A stretch of DNA of 64,000 nucleotides, taken from NCBI RefSeq assembly GCF_900142025.1, contig NZ_FQZM01000003.1:62001-126000 (forward strand), given 5' to 3'. Source of the stretch: Desulfofundulus thermosubterraneus DSM 16057 (GTDB lineage: Bacteria > Bacillota > Desulfotomaculia > Desulfotomaculales > Desulfovirgulaceae). Position 1 is the first letter of the stretch. The number at the start of each line of letters is the position of its first letter. The notes under the pieces were generated by a model. It did not search any database. It worked only from the letters and a program-made list of their open reading frames with translations, and was not told where the DNA came from. A program made the translations under genes and the position numbers. Of this stretch, positions 8,583 through 18,030 are shown one piece after another.

Positions 8583-9782
8583 ATGGAATCTCATGGAGAA
8601 AAGAAAATGAACCAAACCACCCGGAAAGCATTCAAATTCATTATCCTGCTGGGAATCGTTAGCCTCTTTTCAGACATGACCTATGAAGGTGCCCGCAGCA
8701 TTACCGGTCCTTTCCTGGCAGTGCTGGGGGCCACCGGAACAATCGTTGGTTTCGTTGCCGGACTGGGAGAACTGCTGGGTTACGGTGTGCGGCTGTTTTC
8801 CGGTTATATAAGCGATCGTACGGGGAGATACTGGCCGATTACAATACTGGGGTATTTTCTCAACCTCCTGGCGGTTCCTTTTCTGGCCCTGGCAGGTAAC
8901 TGGCCGGTGGCAGCAGGTTTAATGATTACGGAAAGAGTGGGGAAGGCCATCCGTACTCCCGCCCGTGATGCCATGCTTTCTTACGCCACTTCGGAAGTTG
9001 GGAGAGGACGGGGATTTGGCCTTCACGAAGCTCTGGATCAAATTGGCGCCATTACCGGTCCTTTAATTGTAGCCCTGGTGTTATACTTTTTAAAAGGCAA
9101 TTATAAAGCAGGATTTGCCGTTTTACTGGTGCCGGCTTCCGTTGCGCTAATAATCCTCATCGCTGCCAGGATTTTATATCCGGTCCCGCGAGAGCTGGAA
9201 GCAACGCCAATCATGGCGGTAGACAAAGGTTTACCGTCAAAATTCTGGCTTTACCTGGCAGCCGTCGCCCTCATAGCGGCCGGCTATGTTGATTATCCTT
9301 TAATTGCCTTCCACCTGGGTAAGACTTCTCTGATTTCGCCCGAATGGCTTCCAATACTTTATGCCATAGCAATGGCAGCCGATGCCCTGGCGGCTTTAAT
9401 TTTTGGATACTTGTTTGACCGTACCGGAATCAATATTCTGGTCATAGCTGTACTGGTTTCATCCTCATTTGCACCCTTAGTGTTTTTGGGGGACTTTATA
9501 ACAGTTGTAACAGGGATGGTAATCTGGGGTATTGGTATGGGGGCACAGGAATCGGTTTTAAGGGCAGCCATTGCCGGTATGATCCCTCCTGATAGGCGCG
9601 GTACTGCCTACGGGGTGTTCAACACCGGGTACGGCCTGTTCTGGTTCCTGGGCAGCGCCCTGATGGGGATTTTGTATGACCTGTCGGTGGGGTATGTGGT
9701 GGCATTTTCGGTGATAGTTCAGTTACTGGCAGTACCAATTATGCTTTATCTGGGAAAACGCAACAACTTAAAAGCAATATGA
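8583..9782 (+). CDS. MFS transporter
   Basis: About 399 residues with twelve predicted membrane segments. The loop between the second and third helices, SGYISDRTGRYWP, matches the MFS motif A pattern (G-x-x-x-D-R-x-G-R). The second-half counterpart FGYLFDRTGI also fits. The ATG at 8583 has an AAAGGAGG site eight bases upstream; the ATG at 8538 lacks one. The gene has its own promoter and possible operator, and converges on a ChrB-like gene. A chromate or metal-oxyanion link is possible from that neighbour only; the substrate is unknown. Confidence 0.85.
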   Translation: MESHGEKKMNQTTRKAFKFIILLGIVSLFSDMTYEGARSITGPFLAVLGATGTIVGFVAGLGELLGYGVRLFSGYISDRTGRYWPITILGYFLNLLAVPFLALAGNWPVAAGLMITERVGKAIRTPARDAMLSYATSEVGRGRGFGLHEALDQIGAITGPLIVALVLYFLKGNYKAGFAVLLVPASVALIILIAARILYPVPRELEATPIMAVDKGLPSKFWLYLAAVALIAAGYVDYPLIAFHLGKTSLISPEWLPILYAIAMAADALAALIFGYLFDRTGINILVIAVLVSSSFAPLVFLGDFITVVTGMVIWGIGMGAQESVLRAAIAGMIPPDRRGTAYGVFNTGYGLFWFLGSALMGILYDLSVGYVVAFSVIVQLLAVPIMLYLGKRNNLKAI

Positions 9783-9819
9783 AATTCCAGTAAAATCCCA
9801 AAAATTTTTCTCAAATTTA

Positions 9820-10374
9820 TCAGGATTCCATACACTCAGGTTTTTTATGCATGGAATCTTCGCATACAAAAACCCGATCGGCAAATTCATCCAGACGCGT
9901 ACGGCACTCCTGTAATAGTTCCTTTGTCTTTTCTGCCAGGCTGGCCTGGAAGAAGTCTCTTTCCATAACCTTTTTCATCCATTTTTCCAGCTTGGCCAGA
10001 TCTTCTTCGTTTTCTTCCAGTTCGGCGTAAGTAAAGTGCCGGCTTTCAGTTTCCATCTCTATTTCCTTGAAAAAATCTTCGCAACGGTCGATGATTTCCG
10101 CATATTCCTCGTCCCTGGCCGCATTGAAGAGTTCTATTAGGTTCTGTTCGCCAACGAGCAGCGTACCTTTGATTAAAAAGGATTCCCCTCCGCAATCCTC
10201 AATCTCTTTGCGCAATTGTCTGAACTGCCTTTCGGTGTCACGTCCGTAAGGCAAAACACAGACCCCGTTCTGCAGGTATATTGCTCCCAGGGACTTGATC
10301 CGCCGCCAGACTGCCGCCCTGTAACGGGACGGTTCTGGCGGCAACTTATAAACAAGTACAAGCCACTCCTGCAC
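9820..10374 (-). CDS. ChrB N-terminal-domain protein
   Basis: About 184 residues resembling the N-terminal domain of ChrB, the chromate-resistance regulatory protein. The opening EWLVLVYKLPPEPSRYRAAVWR and LGAIYLQNGVCVLP are characteristic. The C-terminal half is acidic and helical, and the chromate-linked C-terminal ChrB domain is absent. GTG at 10374 is chosen because an AGGAGGT site at 10389-10383 sits eight bases upstream; the TTG at 10392 would place that site inside the gene. It converges on the MFS transporter. It could regulate that transporter, but this is inference. Confidence 0.7.
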   Translation of the reverse strand: MQEWLVLVYKLPPEPSRYRAAVWRRIKSLGAIYLQNGVCVLPYGRDTERQFRQLRKEIEDCGGESFLIKGTLLVGEQNLIELFNAARDEEYAEIIDRCEDFFKEIEMETESRHFTYAELEENEEDLAKLEKWMKKVMERDFFQASLAEKTKELLQECRTRLDEFADRVFVCEDSMHKKPECMES

Positions 10375-10419
10375 GTCATAGTACCTCCTCAATTGCAGCT
10401 TGATTTTGCCATGATGTTC

Positions 10420-11154
10420 CTACCGCGTCCCTCTCCTTCTCCGGGCCTGCCGGCCACCGCGGGAATTCAGCACTTCAGACAGGATTACCGCCGCAGCCAG
10501 GTTGCGTCTCGAAAGCAGGGGACATTGCACCGGCCGGGGGCAGAATCCCCGGGTTTCCGGAAAAACCTGGTCCGCACCTTCAATTCCGGAGACGTCCCAT
10601 ACGGAACGTTCCCGGCGGGCTTCACGCTCCGTTTCAGCCATCCGTTCCGGTTTATGTTCTAAAGCGGGGTCAGGGCGGCGCTCCTGTTGCTCCCGCCGGA
10701 ACACACCAGCAGGTGCTTTGCGAACCTTTTCCCCGCCGGTCACCTGGCCGGGCGGATCCCCTTCCCGCCTGCTCCAGGGGCCGGGAAGCGGTCCTTCCTC
10801 CTGCCGGTTCCACGGGCCGGGAAGGGGAACATCCTCCGGGTCAGTTTCCCGGCGGTCCCATGGACCTGGCAGGGGCAAGTCAGTCTCTTCCGGCCTGCGG
10901 CTCCACGGACCGGGCAGGGGTAGATCCGCTTCTTCCTGTCGACGGCTCCAGGGTCCCGGTAAAGGCAAATCTTCCTCCTCCCCGTAATTCCCTGGTTCCC
11001 TTAAGGAACCATCCTGCGGTTTTTCCCGCGCATCCGGCTGCGGAAAGGGAGGAATGGGGCCCCCGGGATAACGCCGGCCAGACCTAGCGCGCTCCCTGGC
11101 AAAGAGTGTCCAGAAAATGAACAGGAGAAAAGCCCAGAAAATGAGCGCTTCCAT
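10420..11154 (-). CDS. Membrane-anchored proline-rich repeat protein, function unknown
   Basis: 244 residues. An N-terminal hydrophobic segment (EALIFWAFLLFIFWTLF) is followed by a basic, proline-rich, probably disordered region. Five tandem copies of a 14-19 residue unit with the core PLPGPWSRR or close variants lie near residues 60-130. A charged tail ends in a short helix-like segment with AAAVILSEVL and a very basic C terminus. The ATG is only three bases after the floA stop, so the two are almost certainly co-translated. No known domain is recognised. The repeats may bind SH3-like or membrane partners; that is speculation. Confidence 0.7.
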   Translation of the reverse strand: MEALIFWAFLLFIFWTLFARERARSGRRYPGGPIPPFPQPDAREKPQDGSLREPGNYGEEEDLPLPGPWSRRQEEADLPLPGPWSRRPEETDLPLPGPWDRRETDPEDVPLPGPWNRQEEGPLPGPWSRREGDPPGQVTGGEKVRKAPAGVFRREQQERRPDPALEHKPERMAETEREARRERSVWDVSGIEGADQVFPETRGFCPRPVQCPLLSRRNLAAAVILSEVLNSRGGRQARRRRGTR

Positions 11155-11157
11155 GGG

Positions 11158-12174
11158 TTAGCGTTCCTTTCCCCTCATGGAGGACTCGCCGGGCTCACCC
11201 GGCTCGCCGCCCATCCTGGCCAGACCCTCGCGCATACGGGTATCGGCCAGCAGGTTTTGCATGTTGTAGTAATCCATGACACCCAGTTTGCCCTGGCGCA
11301 AAGCCTCGGCCATGGCCCGGGGCACTTCCGCTTCCGCTTCCACCACCCGGGCGCGCATTTCCTCCACCATGGCCCGCATCTCCTGCTCTTTGGCCACGGC
11401 CATGGCCCGCCGCTCCTCTGCCTTGGCCTGGGCAATGCGCTTGTCGGCTTCCGCCTGGTCGATTTGCAACTGGGCGCCGATGTTCCGCCCCACGTCCACG
11501 TCGGCAATATCAATGGAAAGGATTTCGAAAGCCGTCCCGGCATCCAGGCCCTTCCCCAGCACGGTCCGGGAAATGGAGTCCGGGTTTTCCAGCACGTGCT
11601 TGTGGCTTTCGGCACTGCCGACCGTAGTTACGACGCCTTCACCCACCCGGGCCAGGATGGTTTCCTCACCGGCACCACCCACCAGGCGGTCGATATTGGC
11701 CCGCACCGTAACCCGGGCGATAACCTTGACCTCAATACCGTCCTTGGCCACGGCAGATACCATGGGGGTTTGAATCACCTTGGGGTTGACGCTCATCTGC
11801 ACCGCTTCCAGGACATTGCGCCCGGCCAGATCGATGGCCGCGGCCCGCTCAAAGGTGAGGGGAATGTCGGCCCGCTCGGCGGCAATGAGGGCATCCACCA
11901 CCCGGTCCACATTACCCCCGGCGAGGTAATGGGCCTCCAGCTGGTTTACGGTTACATTGAGGCCGGCTTTATCGGCCTTAATCAACGGGCCGACAATTTT
12001 TGCCGGCGGGACGCGCCGCAGGCGCATGCCCACCAGGGTGAAAATGCCGATTTTTACTCCTGCGGCCAGGGCGGAAATCCACAGGCCTACGGGGATAAAA
12101 CTGAAAATCACAGCCACGCCAATTAAAATGAGCAGGAAGAAAATGATTGTGGAAAGTCCAAGCAGAGTAAACAT
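11158..12174 (-). CDS. floA: Flotillin-like protein FloA
   Basis: 338 residues, the standard FloA (YqfA) length. An N-terminal hydrophobic hairpin (about residues 4-50) anchors it in the membrane. An SPFH/band-7 region follows, then a long Ala/Glu/Arg-rich coiled coil ([23 protein letters not shown]) that drives oligomerisation. FloA organises functional membrane microdomains. It lies 120 bases after nfeD, the usual partner of flotillin-like genes, and three bases before the proline-rich repeat gene. An AGGAGGTG site lies upstream of the ATG. Confidence 0.93.
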   Translation of the reverse strand: MFTLLGLSTIIFFLLILIGVAVIFSFIPVGLWISALAAGVKIGIFTLVGMRLRRVPPAKIVGPLIKADKAGLNVTVNQLEAHYLAGGNVDRVVDALIAAERADIPLTFERAAAIDLAGRNVLEAVQMSVNPKVIQTPMVSAVAKDGIEVKVIARVTVRANIDRLVGGAGEETILARVGEGVVTTVGSAESHKHVLENPDSISRTVLGKGLDAGTAFEILSIDIADVDVGRNIGAQLQIDQAEADKRIAQAKAEERRAMAVAKEQEMRAMVEEMRARVVEAEAEVPRAMAEALRQGKLGVMDYYNMQNLLADTRMREGLARMGGEPGEPGESSMRGKER

Positions 12175-12294
12175 CCGACACCTCCTGTAAATTAATTAAA
12201 AGCGTAGTATGGTAACTGACTCCGGCTACTTTTGTCCTTGCAGTGAAGAAACACTACCTGCTATCCCGGCTTATATTTAGCTTGTGCAATACAG

Positions 12295-12795
12295 CTAAAT
12301 GTAGTCTGCCCGGCGTACCACCACCCGGCTCCCTTCCACCCGCACCACCTGTACCTTCGCCCCGGCTGGGATGTATTCCCCGCCGGTAACCACATCCAGC
12401 CGCAAGCCGGCAATTTCCGCCGTCCCCGCGGGCCGCAGGGGGGTTAACGCCACCCCCGTAAGGTCCACCAGGTGCCCCAGGTCCACCTGCCCGGCCACAT
12501 AGCCCTCATGTTTCTCCAGCCTTGTACCCAGGGTTAAACGCTGCCAGAGGTTCAGCCGGGACATAAATTTAAGCCCCAGGGAAAATACCACTATCGTGAG
12601 GGCCAGGGCCACCACCAGCGCAGCCGTGGCCTGGGTAAAATCCACCGCCAGCAACAATACCCCCCACGCCAGGAGAATGATCCCGGTCATCCCCGCCACG
12701 CCAAAGCCCGGAACGACGAAAATTTCCAGCACCAGGGCAATAAAGCCCAGCAAAAAAGCCAGTACCGAGAGCCAGGTTAAAAGTTGACCAGGCAT
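12295..12795 (-). CDS. NfeD-like membrane protein
   Basis: About 166 residues. Three or four membrane helices fill the first 80 residues, including EIFVVPGFGVAGMTGIILL, typical of NfeD. A small OB-fold domain follows (VDLTGVALTPLRPAGTAEIAGLRLDVVTGGEYIPAGAKV). It is the short form without the N-terminal ClpP-like protease. The ATG at 12795 is preferred because it gives the family N terminus behind a GGGGTGA site; an upstream start would add 17 residues. NfeD proteins act with stomatin/flotillin proteins, here FloA. Confidence 0.85.
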   Translation of the reverse strand: MPGQLLTWLSVLAFLLGFIALVLEIFVVPGFGVAGMTGIILLAWGVLLLAVDFTQATAALVVALALTIVVFSLGLKFMSRLNLWQRLTLGTRLEKHEGYVAGQVDLGHLVDLTGVALTPLRPAGTAEIAGLRLDVVTGGEYIPAGAKVQVVRVEGSRVVVRRADYI

Positions 12796-12969
12796 AATCT
12801 TTGGTTCACCCCCCCCATCCGTTAAAATCCCCGGGGAGATCCGCAACGCCGGGACGGCAGCCGTAGAAGGTGTAAAAATGCCCGGCGCGCTTTAATCCAG
12901 CACCGGGCTTCTCCTGCTGACGCCACACGTGCGCGGTGAATTTTCGTTTCCGCCGGCCCGGCCAGGCAA

Positions 12970-13146
12970 TTAACGGTACTTACGCCTTCTGGCCGCTTCG
13001 GATTTTTTCTTGCGCCGCACACTGGGTTTTTCGTAATGTTCATGCCGTCTTGCTTCGGCTAAGACGCCAGCTTTCTGACAGGAACGCTTGAAGCGACGGA
13101 GGGCGCTATCCAGGGTTTCATTCTTGCCAACACGTACTTCTGGCAC
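12970..13146 (-). CDS. rpsU: Ribosomal protein S21
   Basis: 58 residues, the normal S21 size. The core [18 protein letters not shown] and the basic tail [15 protein letters not shown] are diagnostic. GTG at 13146 has a GGAGGGAGGG site upstream and gives the family start PEVRVG. S21 sits in the 30S platform near the Shine-Dalgarno helix. It follows the HIT gene at the distal end of the heat-shock gene series, as in many Firmicutes. Confidence 0.93.
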   Translation of the reverse strand: MPEVRVGKNETLDSALRRFKRSCQKAGVLAEARRHEHYEKPSVRRKKKSEAARRRKYR

Positions 13147-13261
13147 TGCTCTTTTCCCTCCCTCCGCCAGGCTGTAAGGCTGTTCATATAAGTGCAAAGA
13201 CCCCCAACCCAAAATTGCAAAATACCTTGTTATTATAGCTCGCTTTCTACAGTTGCGTCAA

Positions 13262-13606
13262 CTAGCCCGGTGGCCACTGCAGCGCTCTACCCCCCAGCAA
13301 ATGATAATGAATATGGAAAACCAGCTGGCCGGCATCTTCCTTGCAGTTGCTGACCAACCGAAATCCCTTCTCTTCCAGGTCCAACTGCCGGGCGACCCGG
13401 GCTGCCGCCAGCTGAACGCGTCCGATTATGGAAACGTCTTCATCCGCCAGGTCGAAGAAGGTGGGGATATGTTTTTTCGGAATGAGCAAGAGGTGGACGG
13501 GAGCCGCCGGGTGGATGTCCTTAAAGGCCATCACATGTTCATCCTCATAAACGATCTCGGCGGGAATCTCCTTTTTCACGATCTTGCAGAAAATGCAATC
13601 CTGCAT
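13262..13606 (-). CDS. HIT family nucleotide-binding hydrolase
   Basis: About 114 residues with CIFCKIVKKEIPA at the start, where the cysteines may bind zinc, and the histidine triad HIHYHLLGG near the end. This is the Hint/PKCI subgroup, which hydrolyses AMP-linked phosphoramidates. Two adjacent ATGs (13609 and 13606) are possible; the second is better spaced from GGAGGTG. It lies between mtaB and rpsU, a common Firmicute arrangement. Confidence 0.92.
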   Translation of the reverse strand: MQDCIFCKIVKKEIPAEIVYEDEHVMAFKDIHPAAPVHLLLIPKKHIPTFFDLADEDVSIIGRVQLAAARVARQLDLEEKGFRLVSNCKEDAGQLVFHIHYHLLGGRALQWPPG

Positions 13607-13684
13607 CATGCCACCTCCCTCCCGTAAATAGTAACAACGATATTTTATTCAACACCGAAAGAATTAAATCCTGCCGGCTAAAAC

Positions 13685-15004
13685 TTAAATTATCATTCCT
13701 TTTAAGTCTCCGCCCTTTATCCCTTCCACCCGCACCGTGACCAGCTCACCCACAGGATTTTCCCGGGCCGGGAAAATTACCCGCAGGTAATTATCGGTAA
13801 GGCCGGCAAAGAAACCTTCTTTCTCCGGCAACTCTTCCTCCACCAGCACCTGGACCTCCTGGCCAATATGTTTGGCGGCAAAGGAGCGAGCCAGCTCATC
13901 TCCCAGGGCAATCAGACGGCGGCTCCGCGCCTCTTTCACCGGGGCACTGATCTGGTCGGGAAAGGAGGCTGCGGCCGTACCCTGTCGGGGTGAATACTTG
14001 AAAACATGCAGCCGGGCAAAAGCCATCTCCCGTACGAAGTTAAATGTATTTTCAAACTGGCCGTCGGTTTCCCCGGGGAAGCCGACAATAATGTCGGTGG
14101 TAATGGCTATGCCGGGTACGAGCCCCCTCACTCTTTGGACCAGCTCCCGAAACCAGGCCGTGGTATAGTGGCGGCGCATGCGGGCCAGGACTGTATCATC
14201 GCCGCTTTGCAGGGGGATATGCAGGTGGCGGCAGACATTGGGCCGGGTAGCCATTATATCCACCAGCTTATCTGTAATGTCCATCGGTTCCACCGAACTG
14301 AGGCGCAGGCGCACCAACCCCGGAATTTCAGCCAGGCGTTCCACCAGGCCAGCCAGGTCCGGGCCGCCGGGCCGGTCTTGACCGTAGGCCCCGGTATGAA
14401 TCCCGGTGAGCACCAGTTCCTTAAAGCCCCAGGCTACCAGCCTGCCGGCTTCGGCCAGGACATTTTCCGGATCCCGGCTGCGCAAAGGACCGCGGGCAAA
14501 GGGAATGATGCAATAAGCACAGTAATTATTGCATCCTTCCTGTATTTTTAAAAAGGCCCGCACCCGGGAGGGCAGCGCCGGTACGGGCAGTTCCTCGTAA
14601 TCCCGGTCAGCAAAAACATCCCGTACCACGGCCAGCGGCCCCCGGTCATGGCCTTCCAGTTCCTCCACCAGATCCACAATGCGGGATTTGTCCCTTGTCC
14701 CCACCACCAGATCCACGCCGGGGATGGAGAGCACCTCTTCCGGTGAGGTCTGGGCGTAACAGCCGGTTACCACCACGCGGGCATGGGGGTTGTTGCGCGT
14801 GGCCCGCCGGATAAGCTGCCTTGACTTGCGGTCCCCCAGGTGGGTAACCGTACATGTATTGATGACATAGATGTCCGCCGGTTCACTGAAGTCCACCACT
14901 TTGTAGCCCCGCTCCCGGAACAGGGTGGCCAGGGCCGCTGACTCATATTGGTTAACCTTGCATCCCAGGGTGGTCACGGCTACAGTCCTGGGCACGTCTT
15001 TCAC
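13685..15004 (-). CDS. mtaB: tRNA (N6-threonylcarbamoyladenosine(37)-C2)-methylthiotransferase MtaB
   Basis: 439 residues. The N-terminal UPF0004 domain carries three cysteines for one 4Fe-4S cluster, in TLGCKVNQYE, NTCTVTH and VTGCYAQ. The radical-SAM cysteines are CNNYCAYC near residue 160, and a C-terminal TRAM domain follows. The opening TLGCKVNQYESAAL is typical of MtaB rather than MiaB. It converts t6A37 to ms2t6A37 in tRNA-Lys. The GTG start overlaps the rsmE stop (GTGA), so translation is coupled. Confidence 0.93.
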   Translation of the reverse strand: MKDVPRTVAVTTLGCKVNQYESAALATLFRERGYKVVDFSEPADIYVINTCTVTHLGDRKSRQLIRRATRNNPHARVVVTGCYAQTSPEEVLSIPGVDLVVGTRDKSRIVDLVEELEGHDRGPLAVVRDVFADRDYEELPVPALPSRVRAFLKIQEGCNNYCAYCIIPFARGPLRSRDPENVLAEAGRLVAWGFKELVLTGIHTGAYGQDRPGGPDLAGLVERLAEIPGLVRLRLSSVEPMDITDKLVDIMATRPNVCRHLHIPLQSGDDTVLARMRRHYTTAWFRELVQRVRGLVPGIAITTDIIVGFPGETDGQFENTFNFVREMAFARLHVFKYSPRQGTAAASFPDQISAPVKEARSRRLIALGDELARSFAAKHIGQEVQVLVEEELPEKEGFFAGLTDNYLRVIFPARENPVGELVTVRVEGIKGGDLKGMII

Positions 15005-15789
15005 CCCCCATGGTTGGTTTCACCGGTCGTTCCTGCTGGATGTCCGCCCAGGTCCCCCAGCTCATAAAGAACCATAGTTAGTGTGGCCAGTCCCGCCGTT
15101 TCCGTACGCAGGATACGCGGGCCCAGGGAAACGGAAAACACGCCCCTTTCCCTGGCCATGGCCACTTCGTCGGCTTCAAACCCCCCTTCGGGACCTATGA
15201 AGACAAACACTTCCCCGCAGGACCGCCCTTTGAGGGCAGCTTTTAGGGACAGCTCCCGTTCTTCCTCCCAGGGCATCAGGGCCAGGGCACCCGGAGTTAT
15301 GAGGTTGAGCGCTGCCGGCAGGTCCATAACTCCGGTAACCCGGGGCACTATCGCCCGGCGGGACTGCTTGGCCGCTTCCAGGGCTATCCGCTGCCAGCGC
15401 TGCTGGCGTTCCCGGGCCTTGTCGGAGGTAAGCCGGACCACGGAACGGCGACAGGCTAAAGGAACCACACAGGATACGCCGAGCTCGGTGCTCTTTTGTA
15501 TAATTATGTCCATTTTGTCGCCCTTGGAAAGCCCCTGGACCAGGGTCACCTTCAGGGGAGCTTCCCCCCCGGGGACAAACTGCTCCAGGATTACCCCTTC
15601 GACGGCGGTTCCGGTGATAACCGCCAACCTCACCCGGTATCCCCTGCCCTGCCCGTCCATAACAGTGATTACATCTCTGGAGCCCAGGCGGAGCACCCGG
15701 GAAATATGCACCACATCGGGTCCGGTAATGGTCACCCGCTCCCCGGCGATTTGCTCCGGGGAAACAAAGAAATAGCCTATGGCCGGCAC
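15001..15789 (-). CDS. rsmE: 16S rRNA (uracil(1498)-N3)-methyltransferase RsmE
   Basis: About 262 residues with a PUA-like N-terminal domain and a C-terminal SPOUT domain. The knot signatures FIGPEGGFEADEV and LGPRILRTETAGLATL are clear. The GTG at 15789 is preferred to the ATG at 15816: it has a GTGGGGG-type site and reduces the overlap with prmA to 13 bases. It methylates U1498 in the small subunit. prmA-rsmE-mtaB is a conserved order downstream of dnaJ. Confidence 0.93.
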   Translation of the reverse strand: MPAIGYFFVSPEQIAGERVTITGPDVVHISRVLRLGSRDVITVMDGQGRGYRVRLAVITGTAVEGVILEQFVPGGEAPLKVTLVQGLSKGDKMDIIIQKSTELGVSCVVPLACRRSVVRLTSDKARERQQRWQRIALEAAKQSRRAIVPRVTGVMDLPAALNLITPGALALMPWEEERELSLKAALKGRSCGEVFVFIGPEGGFEADEVAMARERGVFSVSLGPRILRTETAGLATLTMVLYELGDLGGHPAGTTGETNHGG

Positions 15790-16703
15790 CCCCCACGGGC
15801 CAGCAGGGCATGCCACTCGCCACTGCAGCGCCGGTCTATAATCTCAAAACCGTGAGAATGCAGGGCGCCAACGACATCCTGCTCCCGCCCCCTGATGATT
15901 CCCGAGGCGATAAAGAGGCCGGCTGGTTTTAGAATCTTACGCGCCTGGAGGGCAAGGCGAACAATCACATCGGCCACGATATTGGCCACCACCACATCCA
16001 CGGGGCCTTCCATACCGGCCAGTAAATCGCCGCACATGACCTCCACCAGGTCCTGCACCCGGTTTTGCTCTACATTTTGCCGGGCGGCCGCGACGGCCAC
16101 CGGGTCGTTGTCCACCGCCATCACCCGGCTCGCACCCAGCAGGGCGGCGGCAATGGCCAGGATGCCCGAACCGGTGCCCACATCCACCACCACTTCACCG
16201 CCGGCCAGGACATCCTCCAGCAGGGAAAGACAAAGGCGCGTGCTGGGGTGGGTGCCGCAGCCAAAGGCCATCCCCGGATCTATTTCAATCACTACCTGGC
16301 CCGGGAGGGCCCGGTATTCTTCCCAGGCGGGTTTCACCACCAGTTTCCTGCCCACAGAAACGGGCTTATAGTAAGCCTTCCAGGAACCGGCCCAATCCTC
16401 TTCCTTCATTTTTTTGGTGTTTAAGGTAAACGTCGTCTCACCGGCCAGAGTCGCCAACCGCTCTTTCAGGGCGGCCAAACGGGCGTCCAAATTTTCATCC
16501 ACGGGCAGGTAAGCCTTCACCACCGGCTCCCGCGGCAGGGATAGAGGGTCCAGAGCCACCTCCTCCTGCGGTCCCTGTAAATACAAAGAAAAGAGGGCGG
16601 GGTCTTCAATGGCCACCCCGCCGGTACCCAGCTCAATAAACATATTGCTTACCGCCTCAACCCACTCGTCAGGCGTGGTGACGGCAATTTCCAACCACTG
16701 CAA
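15777..16703 (-). CDS. prmA: Ribosomal protein L11 methyltransferase
   Basis: 308 residues, the usual length. The N-terminal substrate-recognition domain opens with QWLEIAVTTPDEWVEAVSN. The SAM-binding domain shows DPGMAFGCGTHPSTRLCL and VVDVGTGSGILAIAAALLGA. The TTG start at 16703 has a GGGAGG site about ten bases upstream. It trimethylates L11 and follows dnaJ by 16 bases in the same series. Confidence 0.94.
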   Translation of the reverse strand: MQWLEIAVTTPDEWVEAVSNMFIELGTGGVAIEDPALFSLYLQGPQEEVALDPLSLPREPVVKAYLPVDENLDARLAALKERLATLAGETTFTLNTKKMKEEDWAGSWKAYYKPVSVGRKLVVKPAWEEYRALPGQVVIEIDPGMAFGCGTHPSTRLCLSLLEDVLAGGEVVVDVGTGSGILAIAAALLGASRVMAVDNDPVAVAAARQNVEQNRVQDLVEVMCGDLLAGMEGPVDVVVANIVADVIVRLALQARKILKPAGLFIASGIIRGREQDVVGALHSHGFEIIDRRCSGEWHALLARGGCRP

Positions 16704-16719
16704 ATTAACCGGCCTCCCA

Positions 16720-17856
16720 TTAACCCATAAAAGCGTCCCTTACTTTGTCAAAGAAACCCTTTTCCACCCCAGCCGGGTTCTCCCCGCTCAACCGGGCAAA
16801 CTGGCGTAACAGCTTCTTCTGTTCCTCAGTAAGCCTGGTGGGAACCATCACCTTGACCCGCACCAGCTGGTCACCCCGTCCGTACCCGCTCAGGTCGGGA
16901 ATACCCTTGCCCCGCAGGCGGAAGACGGTGCCGTGCTGGGTGCCCTCGGGAATACGTATAGTTGCCTTGCCTTCAAGGGTGGGTACTTCTACCTCATCTC
17001 CCAGGGCAGCCTGAGCAAAGGAAATGGGCAGTTCCATGATCACATCATTGCCCTCACGTTTAAAGATCTTGTGAGGCCGGACGCGAATGTAAATATACAG
17101 GTCTCCCGGCGGTCCACCCCTTAAGCCGGCCTCTCCCTCACCGGCTACCCGTAGCCTCGTCCCGTCGTCCACACCGGCGGGGATCTTGATGTTGATGGTG
17201 CGGGTGCGGCGGACCTGCCCGCTGCCGTGACAGTTGGTGCAGGGCTTTTCGATAATGCGGCCTGCACCGCGGCAACGGTCGCAGGTGCGGGATTGGAAAA
17301 TGCGCCCGAAGGGTGTGCTCTGGGCAAATTGAATCTGCCCGGAGCCCCCGCACACGGGACAGGTCACAGGACGGGTCCCGGGAGCAGCCCCGGTACCGTC
17401 ACAGGTGCTGCATGGCTCCATGCGGGGTACCCGGATATCCTTCTCCAGGCCAAAGGCGGCCTCTTTAAAGGAAAGCTCCAGATCCACCCGGATGTCACCG
17501 CCTTTTTCCGGACCGCGCCTGTGCCGGGTGGACCCGCCAAAGAACATGTCGAAAATATCCCCGAGGCCTCCAAAATCGCTACCAAAGCCGCCAAAACCGC
17601 CAAACCCCTCGAACCCGCCAAATCCTTGATTACCGGTGGCGGCATGGCCAAAGCGGTCATACTGAGCCCTTTTCTCCGGGTCGCTCAAAACTTCGTAGGC
17701 TTCAGTTATTTCCTTAAATTTGGCCTCCGCATCCTTATCGTTGGGATTGGCGTCGGGGTGGTACTGCCGGGCCAGCTTGCGGTAGGCCTTTTTGATTTCC
17801 TCCTGCGTGGCGTCCCGGGATACTCCCAGGATTTCGTAGTAGTCACGCTTTGCCAT
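16720..17856 (-). CDS. dnaJ: Chaperone protein DnaJ
   Basis: 378 residues. The J domain contains the HPD motif (RQYHPDANP). A Gly/Phe-rich linker ([14 protein letters not shown]) follows, then four CxxCxGxG zinc repeats beginning at CSTCDGTG and the C-terminal substrate-binding domain. It stimulates DnaK ATPase. It lies 174 bases after dnaK; that gap holds a hairpin (17921-17955) without a clear U-run, possibly an mRNA-processing or attenuation structure. Confidence 0.96.
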   Translation of the reverse strand: MAKRDYYEILGVSRDATQEEIKKAYRKLARQYHPDANPNDKDAEAKFKEITEAYEVLSDPEKRAQYDRFGHAATGNQGFGGFEGFGGFGGFGSDFGGLGDIFDMFFGGSTRHRRGPEKGGDIRVDLELSFKEAAFGLEKDIRVPRMEPCSTCDGTGAAPGTRPVTCPVCGGSGQIQFAQSTPFGRIFQSRTCDRCRGAGRIIEKPCTNCHGSGQVRRTRTINIKIPAGVDDGTRLRVAGEGEAGLRGGPPGDLYIYIRVRPHKIFKREGNDVIMELPISFAQAALGDEVEVPTLEGKATIRIPEGTQHGTVFRLRGKGIPDLSGYGRGDQLVRVKVMVPTRLTEEQKKLLRQFARLSGENPAGVEKGFFDKVRDAFMG

Positions 17857-18030
17857 GGCGTTACCACCACCTGACTATACCTTCTTGTATTGCCAAACGC
17901 CTCCTGGTAACAATGCAAACCTGGCCGGCAGTCGTCTTCATAAACCACCGGCCAGAAGAAATCGCACAACAAATTGCGACGCGAAAGCACATCCGCTAGT
18001 ATTATACAATATTGCTGCGGCTACTGCCAA

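Noticed and set aside
11257-12126. A 289-codon His/Gly-rich frame opposite floA
   Set aside because: Low-complexity composition caused by the Ala/Arg/Glu codons of floA; not a gene.
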